Shown: piece after piece, positions 1 to 5,677 of the stretch | Numbering within the stretch: the first letter of the stretch is position 1 | How the letters are laid out: each line of letters opens with the position of its first letter | NCBI GenBank assembly: GCA_049281195.1 | Contig: JBAPRR010000115.1 | Coordinates: forward strand, 1 to 11,324 | Direction: 5' to 3' | Length of the DNA stretch: 11,324 bases | Source: JBAPRR01 sp049281195 | GTDB taxonomy: Bacteria > Actinomycetota > Acidimicrobiia > Acidimicrobiales > CAVXTF01 | Made by a program: the position numbers and the translations under genes | Notes under the pieces: model-generated | Told to the model about the DNA's origin: nothing | Seen by the model: only the letters and a program-made list of their open reading frames with translations | Databases searched by the model: none

Positions 1-925
1 TTTCGGGACCAATGAGTGAATCGACGTAGATCAGATCCGGGTAGTTCGGGTTTTTGGTCGAAGTCGACGCCCACAACAGGCGTTGTGGGCGGGCACCTGC
101 CGCAGCCAGTCGCCCCCAACGTTCTCCGGTGAAGTATCCGGTGAACAAGCGGTAAGCCTCACGCGCCTGGGCCACCGCCGTCGTGCCGAGCCGTGAGCGC
201 AGCTTCGCCGCAAGCTCCCGGTCGCCGAGCCCAGCTCCGGAGAGCTCACGGTCGGCATGCTCTGCTTCAGTTGCCATGGTCTCCAACCGTCTGTCCACTT
301 CAGTGTCGACCCGGCTGACGAAGAACGACGCCACGCTTGCGACTCCCGACAGATCGGATTTGCCAGAAGCGAGCAGGTCTTCGAGACCGCCCATATAGGC
401 CTCGATCACTTCTACGTATCGCTCCAGGGAGAACAAGAGCGTGACGTTGATGCTGCGACCCTCTGAGATCATGGTTCTGATCGCTTCTACACCTTCTGCC
501 GTGCCTGGGACCTTCACGAACAGATTCGGCCGGTTGATACGTTCGTGCAGACCGCGAGCCGCCGAAATCGTTCCCGGGGTGTCGTGAGCAAGTGACGGAG
601 CCACTTCGAGCGATACGAATCCGTCGACTCCGCCCGAGGAGACGAACAGCGGTTCGAACATCTTCAGAGCGGCCTCAATGTCGTTGATCGCCATTTCCCA
701 GTACGCGTCCTCGACCGAGTGAGACGCCAACAGCTCGCCGAATTGCTCGTCGTAATCCGCCGGGCCTTCGATGGCTTTGGCGAAGGTCGTCGGATTCGAC
801 GTGATGCCACGGATGCCGTTTCGCAACATCTCTTCGAGAATTCCGTTAGTCAGGTAGTCGCGTCGAAGGTTGTCGAGCCAAGGACTCTGACCCTGCTTTT
901 CGTAGAGATCGTGGAGCTTGGTCAT
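1..925 (-). CDS. tal: Transaldolase, 3' end cut by window edge
   Basis: Transaldolase of the non-oxidative pentose phosphate pathway. It moves a dihydroxyacetone unit between sedoheptulose-7-P and glyceraldehyde-3-P through a Schiff base. I translated the minus strand from ATG at 925-923, preceded by an AGGAG-type ribosome site 8-10 nt upstream. The product opens MTKLHDLYEKQGQSPWLD and stays open for 308 codons. Visible family motifs are GIRGITSNPTTFAKAI (about 38-52), NLFVKVPGTAEG (134-145, with the likely Schiff-base lysine K138), INVTLLFS, and LLWASTSTKNPNYPD near the window edge. The motif order and N-terminus fit the actinobacterial Tal type, about 360-375 aa, so roughly the last 60 residues lie outside the window. 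It is the third gene of a probable nagA-FIST-tal operon, 62 nt after the FIST gene. In actinobacteria tal usually sits with tkt, zwf or opcA; the continuation to the left would show whether that holds here. Confidence 0.95.
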   Translation of the reverse strand, partial: MTKLHDLYEKQGQSPWLDNLRRDYLTNGILEEMLRNGIRGITSNPTTFAKAIEGPADYDEQFGELLASHSVEDAYWEMAINDIEAALKMFEPLFVSSGGVDGFVSLEVAPSLAHDTPGTISAARGLHERINRPNLFVKVPGTAEGVEAIRTMISEGRSINVTLLFSLERYVEVIEAYMGGLEDLLASGKSDLSGVASVASFFVSRVDTEVDRRLETMATEAEHADRELSGAGLGDRELAAKLRSRLGTTAVAQAREAYRLFTGYFTGERWGRLAAAGARPQRLLWASTSTKNPNYPDLIYVDSLIGPE

Positions 926-987
926 GTGGTCTCTCTCCTGCTCGCCGTGTGCTTGTCAGATTCGCTGCCCGAGGGGCCGGTCAATTT

Positions 988-2136
988 TCACCGTACCGTC
1001 GTTGAGGCTGACCGAAACAGTGCCATTGACGCTGTGAAGCCATGAAGGAAATTCCGCCCGCCGACAGGGCCGATCTCTCCGGCGGCGAAGAATCCTGACG
1101 TAGGGATGGGTCCGAGGTGGTCGACAATTGCTCCGGCGTCGTGGTCTGGGCTCCCGAAGAGGCCCGCACCTCGTCCGTTGCATGTGAACAACAGCGCTGC
1201 CTCTGCGTCACGCCCCGCAAGATGTATGTCGAGGTCTTCGTCAGCCGCTACCGCATCTCGCAGGTGGAACTGCACGGTCACACCGACGGGGACGACATCG
1301 CCGACGGCGATCGCGCCGCTTTTGGGATCTGTGCCAATCACATTTCGGATCAAGAAGTCTCCCGTCGCGAACTCTTCGAGGTGCTCGTCCATGACGCGTC
1401 CGATCTGGAGTCCACCGCTCGCAAGCAGTTCCACATCGTCTTCTGACAGATCGGCGCTTGCCTGTGCCACCAGCCGCTCGAGTGCGGGCTTGCCAGCGAG
1501 CTCGTAGATCACATTGCGGTCGGATCTGGTCACTACGAACGGACGGCCGAACGGTTTCGATCCTTGCGAGACCACAGCTGTGATCTCGACTCCGGGCCCG
1601 ACCAGTGCCCCCACCGCTCCGGAGCGATGGATCTTCGTGCCCAGAACAATGCTGTTGGCACCCGCAACCCGCGCTGCGGACGCCATGCCTCCGACGACGG
1701 ACATCCGAGGATGGTTTTCGTCGATCCAAAGGAGAAAGTCCTCGGCCGGGAAAGAGAAAGGGTCGCCGATGAGAATCAGCGTTTCGGGTTCGAACGGCAA
1801 TTCGGGCCAGCCGCTCAGTCCATCGTCGGCCACACTGAGATGGACGGGTGAATAGACGCCTTCAGAAGTGGCCCAAAGAGATATTGCGGGTCCCTTCTCG
1901 ACCTCGCGTCCAGGACCGACGACGGAAGACGCGACGGCACCGATCAAAACGTCCGGATGGAGGATGTCGTTTATGGCTTTGGTCACGTCCTCGAAGGCGC
2001 CGGCGTGGCCGGGGGTGACGAAACAGACCGCCAGTCCAGGACTCTCACCGACAGTTTCGAGGACCGCGCCCACCACCTCGCCTGTGGCGATGGCACTCAC
2101 GGGGTGTTCGCTGATCGCGGAGCCGAAACCTGACAT
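988..2136 (-). CDS. Stand-alone FIST-domain protein (FIST_N + FIST_C)
   Basis: 382-aa soluble protein with no signal peptide or membrane segment. The layout fits a FIST sensory protein: an N-terminal FIST domain (about 20-205, with the Gly-rich stretch SVVGGMASAARVAG and the LIGAVASSVVG segment) and a FIST_C domain (about 210-365, ending with LLFTCNGRGAGLFG and a GFFAAGEIGPVGG segment typical of the family). FIST domains are proposed from comparative genomics to bind small ligands such as amino acids and are often fused to signalling outputs. Here no output domain is attached, so the role is unknown. Start ATG at 2136-2134 has a weak AAGGT 8 nt upstream. The gene lies 64 nt after nagA and 62 nt before tal on the same strand, which suggests co-transcription and perhaps a link to amino-sugar metabolism; that link is inference. 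Confidence 0.88.
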   Translation of the reverse strand: MSGFGSAISEHPVSAIATGEVVGAVLETVGESPGLAVCFVTPGHAGAFEDVTKAINDILHPDVLIGAVASSVVGPGREVEKGPAISLWATSEGVYSPVHLSVADDGLSGWPELPFEPETLILIGDPFSFPAEDFLLWIDENHPRMSVVGGMASAARVAGANSIVLGTKIHRSGAVGALVGPGVEITAVVSQGSKPFGRPFVVTRSDRNVIYELAGKPALERLVAQASADLSEDDVELLASGGLQIGRVMDEHLEEFATGDFLIRNVIGTDPKSGAIAVGDVVPVGVTVQFHLRDAVAADEDLDIHLAGRDAEAALLFTCNGRGAGLFGSPDHDAGAIVDHLGPIPTSGFFAAGEIGPVGGRNFLHGFTASMALFRSASTTVR

Positions 2137-2200
2137 TTACGCGGACCTTATCGTCGGGCGGTGCACTGTCGTCGATGGTCTCTGACTGAGGTCGTTGTTC

Positions 2201-3379
2201 TCACTTCGCAAGGACACGGTGGCCCGTGATCCAGACCGCGACGACTGCTAGGTCTGCGTTGCGGTCGAGCGCCACCAGATCCGCACGCATTCCCGGCGCG
2301 ATCGCACCCCTGTCTTTCAATCCCAGCAGTTTCGCCGGCGTGGCGCTGGCGGCCGAAACGGCACGGGCGATTCCGACCCCGGAAAACGAGACGGCGTTAC
2401 TCACCGCTCGGTCCATCCGAAGTGACGAGCCGGCAAGCGTTCCGTCTCTCAAGCGCGCGGCCCGAACGGCTCCGTCCGGTTCCATCGGTTGGGCAAGCTC
2501 TACGGGACCGACGTGGCCGTATCCGGTGGCGACGGCGTCTGTCACCAGGACCACTCGATCCTCGGGTTTCGCCGCGAACGCGAGCCGGATCACATCTGCA
2601 TGAACGTGCTCCAGGTCGCCGATGACGCTCACCGCCAGTCGATCGTCGGTGAGTGCCGCCCCCATCAGCCCGGGGTTCCTGTGATGGAAAGGTCCCATGG
2701 CATTTCCAAGATGTGTCACGAGCCTGGCCCCGAGTCCGGCCGCCTGATGAGCCTGCTCTGCGGTGCACGCCGAGTGACCGATGGAGACGAGCACGCCCCG
2801 CACCGACAGGGCGGAGATGGAGTCCATAGCGCCAGGGATCTCAGGAGCGAGGGTGACTATCCGGACCGCCGGATCGAGATTTTCGGCGAATGAAGGGTCG
2901 ACCTGATCTCTGACGAATTCCCGCCTGTGTGCCCCCGGCACCGAGATGAACGGGCCCTCCAAATGGATCCCGGCAATCTCCGGACGCCCTGCGCCCGGAC
3001 GCAGCATGGCGAGCTTCACCCGTTGGCAGGATTGTTCAGTATCCCTTGGTGGGGCGGTAACCAGCGTCGGGCACCAGGTCGTGACGCCCTGTGCGAGCAG
3101 GAGCTGATCGAGAACGTCCCAGTCCGTGCCGTCGGCAGTGGCCACATCGACCTTTTCGATCCCGTTGACCTGCAGGTCTACAAAACCCGGAGCGAGGATA
3201 TCGAGGTCCACCGGTCTCGCCCCGGGCGCCATTTCGGACCCGGCAGCAACCGACGCAATGGTGCCGTCGTCTGCGATCTCGACCACGCCGGGCTCGAGCG
3301 GCCCGTCGATGCCCACCACCAGGTTGGCGCGTAATACCTGCACGACCGGCTCACGGTACTTCGAAGAACCTTGATCCAC
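2201..3379 (-). CDS. nagA: N-acetylglucosamine-6-phosphate deacetylase
   Basis: Amidohydrolase-superfamily enzyme, 392 aa, cytoplasmic. It removes acetate from GlcNAc-6-P to give GlcN-6-P, the committed step of GlcNAc recycling. Seen in order: APGFVDLQVNG (63-73), the NagA form of the first metal-site strand with Q/N instead of HxH; GIHLEGPF (137-144, metal ligand E141); SIGHSAC (199-205, H202); THLGNAM (222-228, H223); DLEHVH (255-260, H258 in the substrate-histidine position); VLVTDA (277-282, catalytic D281); and LAGSSLRMDRAV (315-326). Length matches the family. Two signatures are off-consensus: THLFNAM is THLGNAM and DGIHV is DLEHV. The start is taken as GTG 3379-3377 with a GAGGG about 11 nt upstream; an in-frame GTG at codon 13 is an alternative. 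It heads the nagA-FIST-tal run and its start lies 16 bp from the divergent PaaI-like start. No nagB is visible here. Confidence 0.93.
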   Translation of the reverse strand: MDQGSSKYREPVVQVLRANLVVGIDGPLEPGVVEIADDGTIASVAAGSEMAPGARPVDLDILAPGFVDLQVNGIEKVDVATADGTDWDVLDQLLLAQGVTTWCPTLVTAPPRDTEQSCQRVKLAMLRPGAGRPEIAGIHLEGPFISVPGAHRREFVRDQVDPSFAENLDPAVRIVTLAPEIPGAMDSISALSVRGVLVSIGHSACTAEQAHQAAGLGARLVTHLGNAMGPFHHRNPGLMGAALTDDRLAVSVIGDLEHVHADVIRLAFAAKPEDRVVLVTDAVATGYGHVGPVELAQPMEPDGAVRAARLRDGTLAGSSLRMDRAVSNAVSFSGVGIARAVSAASATPAKLLGLKDRGAIAPGMRADLVALDRNADLAVVAVWITGHRVLAK

Positions 3380-3383
3380 GCGT

Positions 3384-3389
3384 TACGTT
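3384..3389 (+). promoter_or_regulatory. Candidate -10 box for a leaderless PaaI-like mRNA
   Basis: TACGTT fits the TAnnnT pattern of actinobacterial sigma-A -10 elements. It ends six bases before the only possible start codon (GTG 3396), so transcription would begin at or near the GTG. The bases in front of the GTG are pyrimidine-rich (tccctc) and hold no Shine-Dalgarno, as expected for a leaderless gene. No convincing -35 is seen. The same geometry occurs at dop. Confidence 0.4.
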
Positions 3390-3395
3390 TCCCTC

Positions 3396-3890
3396 GTGCC
3401 GTCGCCACGGATCCAGGTCCCACCCAACTGCGACCTGACTTTGGGCATGGTGTGCACCGAAAAGTCCGTCCCCGGAGTCACGATCTGGACCGCCGCCGCC
3501 GACGAGCGCTTCTGCAACCCCGCAGGCATCATCCAGGGCGGATTCCTTTCTGCGATCTGCGACTCGGCCATGGGAGCGTCGGCTCTTACCAACGCCCGGG
3601 ACAGAAAGGTCTTCGTCCGAAATGCCGAGATCAAGGTCAGCTTTCTGGGAGCGGTAATGCCCGGCCGTCTGCTCGAGTGCACTGCCACCGTCATCTCGGG
3701 AGGGCGAAGCGTGGCGTTCGTGGAGGCCGAACTGTTCGACATTGGACCGATCCAAGCCGCAGGATCATCGGGTCCGGGATCACCGGGAGCTGTATCGCCG
3801 GGCCTCGGCGGGCGAGATGGCCATGCTGACCAGGACAAACGCATGGTCGTGAAGGCCAGTTCTACATATCTGTATACAGACAGGAGCTAG
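3396..3890 (+). CDS. PaaI-type hotdog thioesterase with Gly/Pro/Ser-rich insertion
   Basis: 164-aa single-domain hotdog protein, probably an acyl-CoA thioesterase of the PaaI/YbgC-like group; the substrate cannot be told. The core reads DERFCNPAGIIQGGFLSAICDSAMG (about 32-56; NPxGxxxGG contains the usual active-site loop and D52 the acidic residue), then NARDRKVFVRNAEIKVSFLGAV and GGRSVAFVEAELFD. The final strand VVKASSTYLY (about 151-160) is separated from ELFD by about 30 residues rich in Gly, Pro, Ala and Ser, where family members normally have a tight turn such as DxxGxLV. The frame is open throughout, so this is an in-frame insertion. GTG 3396 is the only start after the in-frame stop at 3372-3374 and has no ribosome site; the PPNCDLTLGM segment just after it belongs to the family, which supports this start. 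It is divergent from nagA. Confidence 0.82.
   Translation: MPSPRIQVPPNCDLTLGMVCTEKSVPGVTIWTAAADERFCNPAGIIQGGFLSAICDSAMGASALTNARDRKVFVRNAEIKVSFLGAVMPGRLLECTATVISGGRSVAFVEAELFDIGPIQAAGSSGPGSPGAVSPGLGGRDGHADQDKRMVVKASSTYLYTDRS
3869..3880. repeat. 12-bp perfect palindrome in the 3' end of the PaaI-like gene
   Basis: TCTGTATACAGA is a perfect 6+6 inverted repeat in an AT-rich patch of an otherwise GC-rich window. It encodes part of the TYLYTDRS tail and lies about 190 bp upstream of the next gene. It may be an operator or chance. Confidence 0.35.
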
Positions 3891-4068
3891 ACGAGGGCGG
3901 CTAAGGACCTGGGAGCGGCCGTCCGATCCTGGTAAGGGGCTCCGGTTGGAGTTTGGGGACCCGGGTAGGAGGCTCATCGGCCCTGAGCAGGGGCCATGCT
4001 TGCTACAGGCGATTGCCGCGGGAGAATATTGCCGTTCCTCGGCTACGGACGGCTTGCTAAGGAGGACC
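3891..4068 (+). other. Hairpin-rich gap before the holin-like/trmI operon
   Basis: 178 nt without a credible ORF; the TTG at 3946 extends the next gene's frame but has no ribosome site. Several short G/C stems are visible: CTCC/GGAG around ggtt (about 3940-3951), GCTCA/TGAGC (3972-3976 with 3984-3988, or alternatively GGCCC/GGGCC over the same loop), and GCCGT/ACGGC (4031-4035 with 4049-4053), the last one directly before the ribosome site. TTGCCG occurs twice, 16 bp apart. I looked for TPP, cobalamin, SAM, glycine, ydaO and SRP-RNA core sequences and saw none. It probably contains the promoter and 5' leader of the operon; no clear -35/-10 pair could be placed. Confidence 0.4.
4059..4066 (+). 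promoter_or_regulatory. Strong ribosome binding site deciding the GTG start at 4069
   Basis: AAGGAGGA, nearly the full anti-SD complement, lies 2-5 nt before GTG 4069. The spacing is short, but no other in-frame start is close, and translation from here removes the unlikely N-terminal extension that the open frame would allow. Confidence 0.7.
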
Positions 4069-4434
4069 GTGCCGGATCGACGTCAAGACTCAGACCGCGA
4101 CCGCAGCGCGCGCTCAGCGCAGGCGCGGGACGTGATCCAGCTGATCCTCGACTACGCGAAGCAGGAAACCCTGGGCCCTCTCAAGGGCGTCGGGCGCTTT
4201 CTCGCGTTCGGGATGATCGGCGTGATCGCAATCTCGATCGGGACCAGCCTGCTCCTGCTGGCCCTGCTACGGGCGCTTCAGACCGAGACCGGGACGATGT
4301 TCACCGGCGACTGGTCCTGGGCCCCGTACCTGCTCACCGCGGTCGCAGCGGTCGTCGTGCTGGTGTTGGGTGTGCTCGGAATCACGAGGGGACCCGCCAA
4401 AAGACGTGCGGCGGCCACGAAAGAGGGTGCGTGA
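4069..4434 (+). CDS. Small two-TM protein of the phage-holin-like (PF07332-type) family
   Basis: 121 aa. The N-terminal 25 residues are highly charged (MPDRRQDSDRDRS), followed by an amphipathic stretch DVIQLILDYAKQETLGPLKG and two hydrophobic helices (about 45-67 and 83-105) with a short loop TETGTMFTGDWSWAPY, then a basic tail. This is the arrangement of actinobacterial chromosomal proteins annotated as phage holin family; the name reflects similarity of shape and does not imply lysis. I infer a housekeeping membrane protein because it is coupled to trmI and no phage gene is near. Start GTG follows a strong ribosome site; the stop TGA overlaps the next ATG (TGATG). Function unknown. Confidence 0.75.
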   Translation: MPDRRQDSDRDRSARSAQARDVIQLILDYAKQETLGPLKGVGRFLAFGMIGVIAISIGTSLLLLALLRALQTETGTMFTGDWSWAPYLLTAVAAVVVLVLGVLGITRGPAKRRAAATKEGA

Positions 4435-4646
4435 TGGCAGTAGCTCAGAAGAAGATCACGCGTGACGACATCGAGGCCAAGCTCCGCGAGGTAGCGGGCG
4501 ATGTCGACACGCAGGTGGAGGCTGCCAAGCCGAAGATCATCGGTGGGGCGGTGGCGGTTGGCCTGATCACGATCCTCGTGGTGTACCTGCTCGGTCGAAG
4601 GAGCGGAAAGAAGCGCTCCGCGGTCGTCGAGATACGCAGACTATGA
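4434..4646 (+). CDS. Small single-pass membrane protein, conserved hypothetical
   Basis: 70 aa. It starts at ATG 4434, overlapping the previous stop by one base. Residues 1-35 are charged and probably helical (DDIEAKLREVAGDVDTQVEA), one hydrophobic helix follows (about 37-54, GGAVAVGLITILVVYLLG), and the tail is basic (RRSGKKRSAVVEIRRL). The short charged N-terminus, single TM and RRxGKK...VVEIRR tail look like a conserved actinobacterial small membrane protein; I know no function. Its stop overlaps the next gene's start as ATGA, so translation of the two is coupled. The charged N-terminal helix could bind a partner, perhaps the holin-like protein next door; that is inference. Confidence 0.72.
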   Translation: MAVAQKKITRDDIEAKLREVAGDVDTQVEAAKPKIIGGAVAVGLITILVVYLLGRRSGKKRSAVVEIRRL

Positions 4647-4885
4647 GCCTCGCTTCACCGCTCGTCGACAAGGCGCTGAAAACCCTCGTCACCCGGAGCT
4701 TCCGGCGCGGGTGGGCCGGTGAGCCCATTTGGATCGCAGTTGGTGTTGCGGCGTGGCTCGTTACGAGGTCCCGCCGCAAGGACAGCCCGGTTGTCTGGTC
4801 AGGACCGCTTCAAGTCGGTGACCGTCTCGTGATCACCAGCCGAGGTCCCGGACAGATCGACTCAGAGGTATTGCAGGCCGATTGA
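4643..4885 (+). CDS. Small hypothetical membrane-associated protein
   Basis: 80 aa from ATG 4643, overlapping the previous gene by 4 nt (ATGA). One weak hydrophobic segment (about 27-42, EPIWIAVGVAAWLVTR) is flanked by basic residues on both sides (TRSFRRGW and RSRRKD). The C-terminal part (50-80) is soluble-looking: VVWSGPLQVGDRLVITSRGP. I do not recognise a family beyond its position in this operon. The stop TGA overlaps the TTG start of trmI (TTGA), so all four genes of the operon are coupled by overlap. The conserved-looking basic tails in this gene and the previous one suggest that both face the cytoplasm. Confidence 0.65.
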   Translation: MSLASPLVDKALKTLVTRSFRRGWAGEPIWIAVGVAAWLVTRSRRKDSPVVWSGPLQVGDRLVITSRGPGQIDSEVLQAD

Positions 4886-5676
4886 ATCCGAGGCCAGATC
4901 CCAAAGGCCCCCTCGATGCAGGGGAGCAGGTCCTTTTAATTGATCCGAAGGCCCGTCGTTATCTGATAACTCTGCGAACCGGCGGCAGCTTTCACACCCA
5001 TTCGGGCATCGTCGATCACGATTCGATGATCGGCCGCGAAGACGGATGCACGGTCGTCGCCTCTACGGGCCGAAGCTTCATCGTCGTCCGTCCGACCCTT
5101 GCCGACGCAGTGGTGAAGATGCCTCGCGGAGCTCAGGTGATCTATCCGAAGGACCTGGGAGCGATCCTTCTTGCCGCCGACGCTGCTCCTGGAGTGACCG
5201 TCCTCGAAGCCGGGGTCGGCTCGGGGGCCCTCTCCATGGCGCTGATCCGTGCCGGATGCACGGTTGTCGGTTACGACCTGCGCGAGGACTTCGCGAACCG
5301 GGCCATCACGAACGTCAGTGGCTGGGCCGGTAAGGAGGCATGCGAGGCGCGGTATCGCGTTGAGATTCGTGACGTGTACGAGGGAATCTCCGAGCACGCG
5401 CTTGACAGGATCTGTCTGGACGTTCCCGAGCCTTGGAAGGTCATCACGCATGCCGAGTCATCGATGAGATCGGGCGGCATCATCTGCTGTTACCTTCCGA
5501 CCATCAATCAGACCGCCCAGCTTCGGGCGCGGTTGGAACAGAGCTCCTTCGGGCTGGAGCAGACCTTTGAAGTGCTCCATCGGTCTTGGCACATCGAAGA
5601 CCGCTCCGTGCGTCCGGACCACCGGATGGTCGCGCACACGGGGTTCATAACCACCGCCCGACTTCTCTCCGGTTGA
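4882..5676 (+). CDS. trmI: tRNA (adenine-58-N1)-methyltransferase
   Basis: 264-aa Rossmann-fold SAM-dependent enzyme that makes m1A58 in the T-loop of tRNA, normally as a homotetramer. The N-terminal beta domain (1-75) starts with a segment (EQVLLIDPKARRYLI) typical of the family. Then come QVIYPKDLGAIL (85-96), motif I VLEAGVGSGALSMALIRAG (107-125, SAM binding), YDLREDFANRA (131-141, acidic residue for the ribose), LDVPEPW (179-185, catalytic-site D180) and RPDHRMVAHTGF (244-255) near the C-terminus. Length agrees with actinobacterial TrmI (about 260-280). The TTG start at 4882 overlaps the preceding stop, so initiation probably depends on coupling. trmI near the proteasome genes is a recurrent actinobacterial arrangement; here two minus-strand genes and the ferredoxin lie between. 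The gene ends one base from the convergent stop of the Pro-rich gene. Confidence 0.95.
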   Translation: MNPRPDPKGPLDAGEQVLLIDPKARRYLITLRTGGSFHTHSGIVDHDSMIGREDGCTVVASTGRSFIVVRPTLADAVVKMPRGAQVIYPKDLGAILLAADAAPGVTVLEAGVGSGALSMALIRAGCTVVGYDLREDFANRAITNVSGWAGKEACEARYRVEIRDVYEGISEHALDRICLDVPEPWKVITHAESSMRSGGIICCYLPTINQTAQLRARLEQSSFGLEQTFEVLHRSWHIEDRSVRPDHRMVAHTGFITTARLLSG

Positions 5677-5677
5677 T

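Noticed and set aside
3891..4068. Known riboswitch or 4.5S RNA in the gap
   Set aside because: The core sequences of TPP, cobalamin, SAM, glycine, ydaO and SRP RNA were not found by eye; kept only as an unassigned structured leader.
4069..4434. Prophage or lysis cassette suggested by the holin-like protein
   Set aside because: No endolysin, integrase or structural gene nearby; the protein is coupled to housekeeping trmI and the family is widespread on chromosomes.
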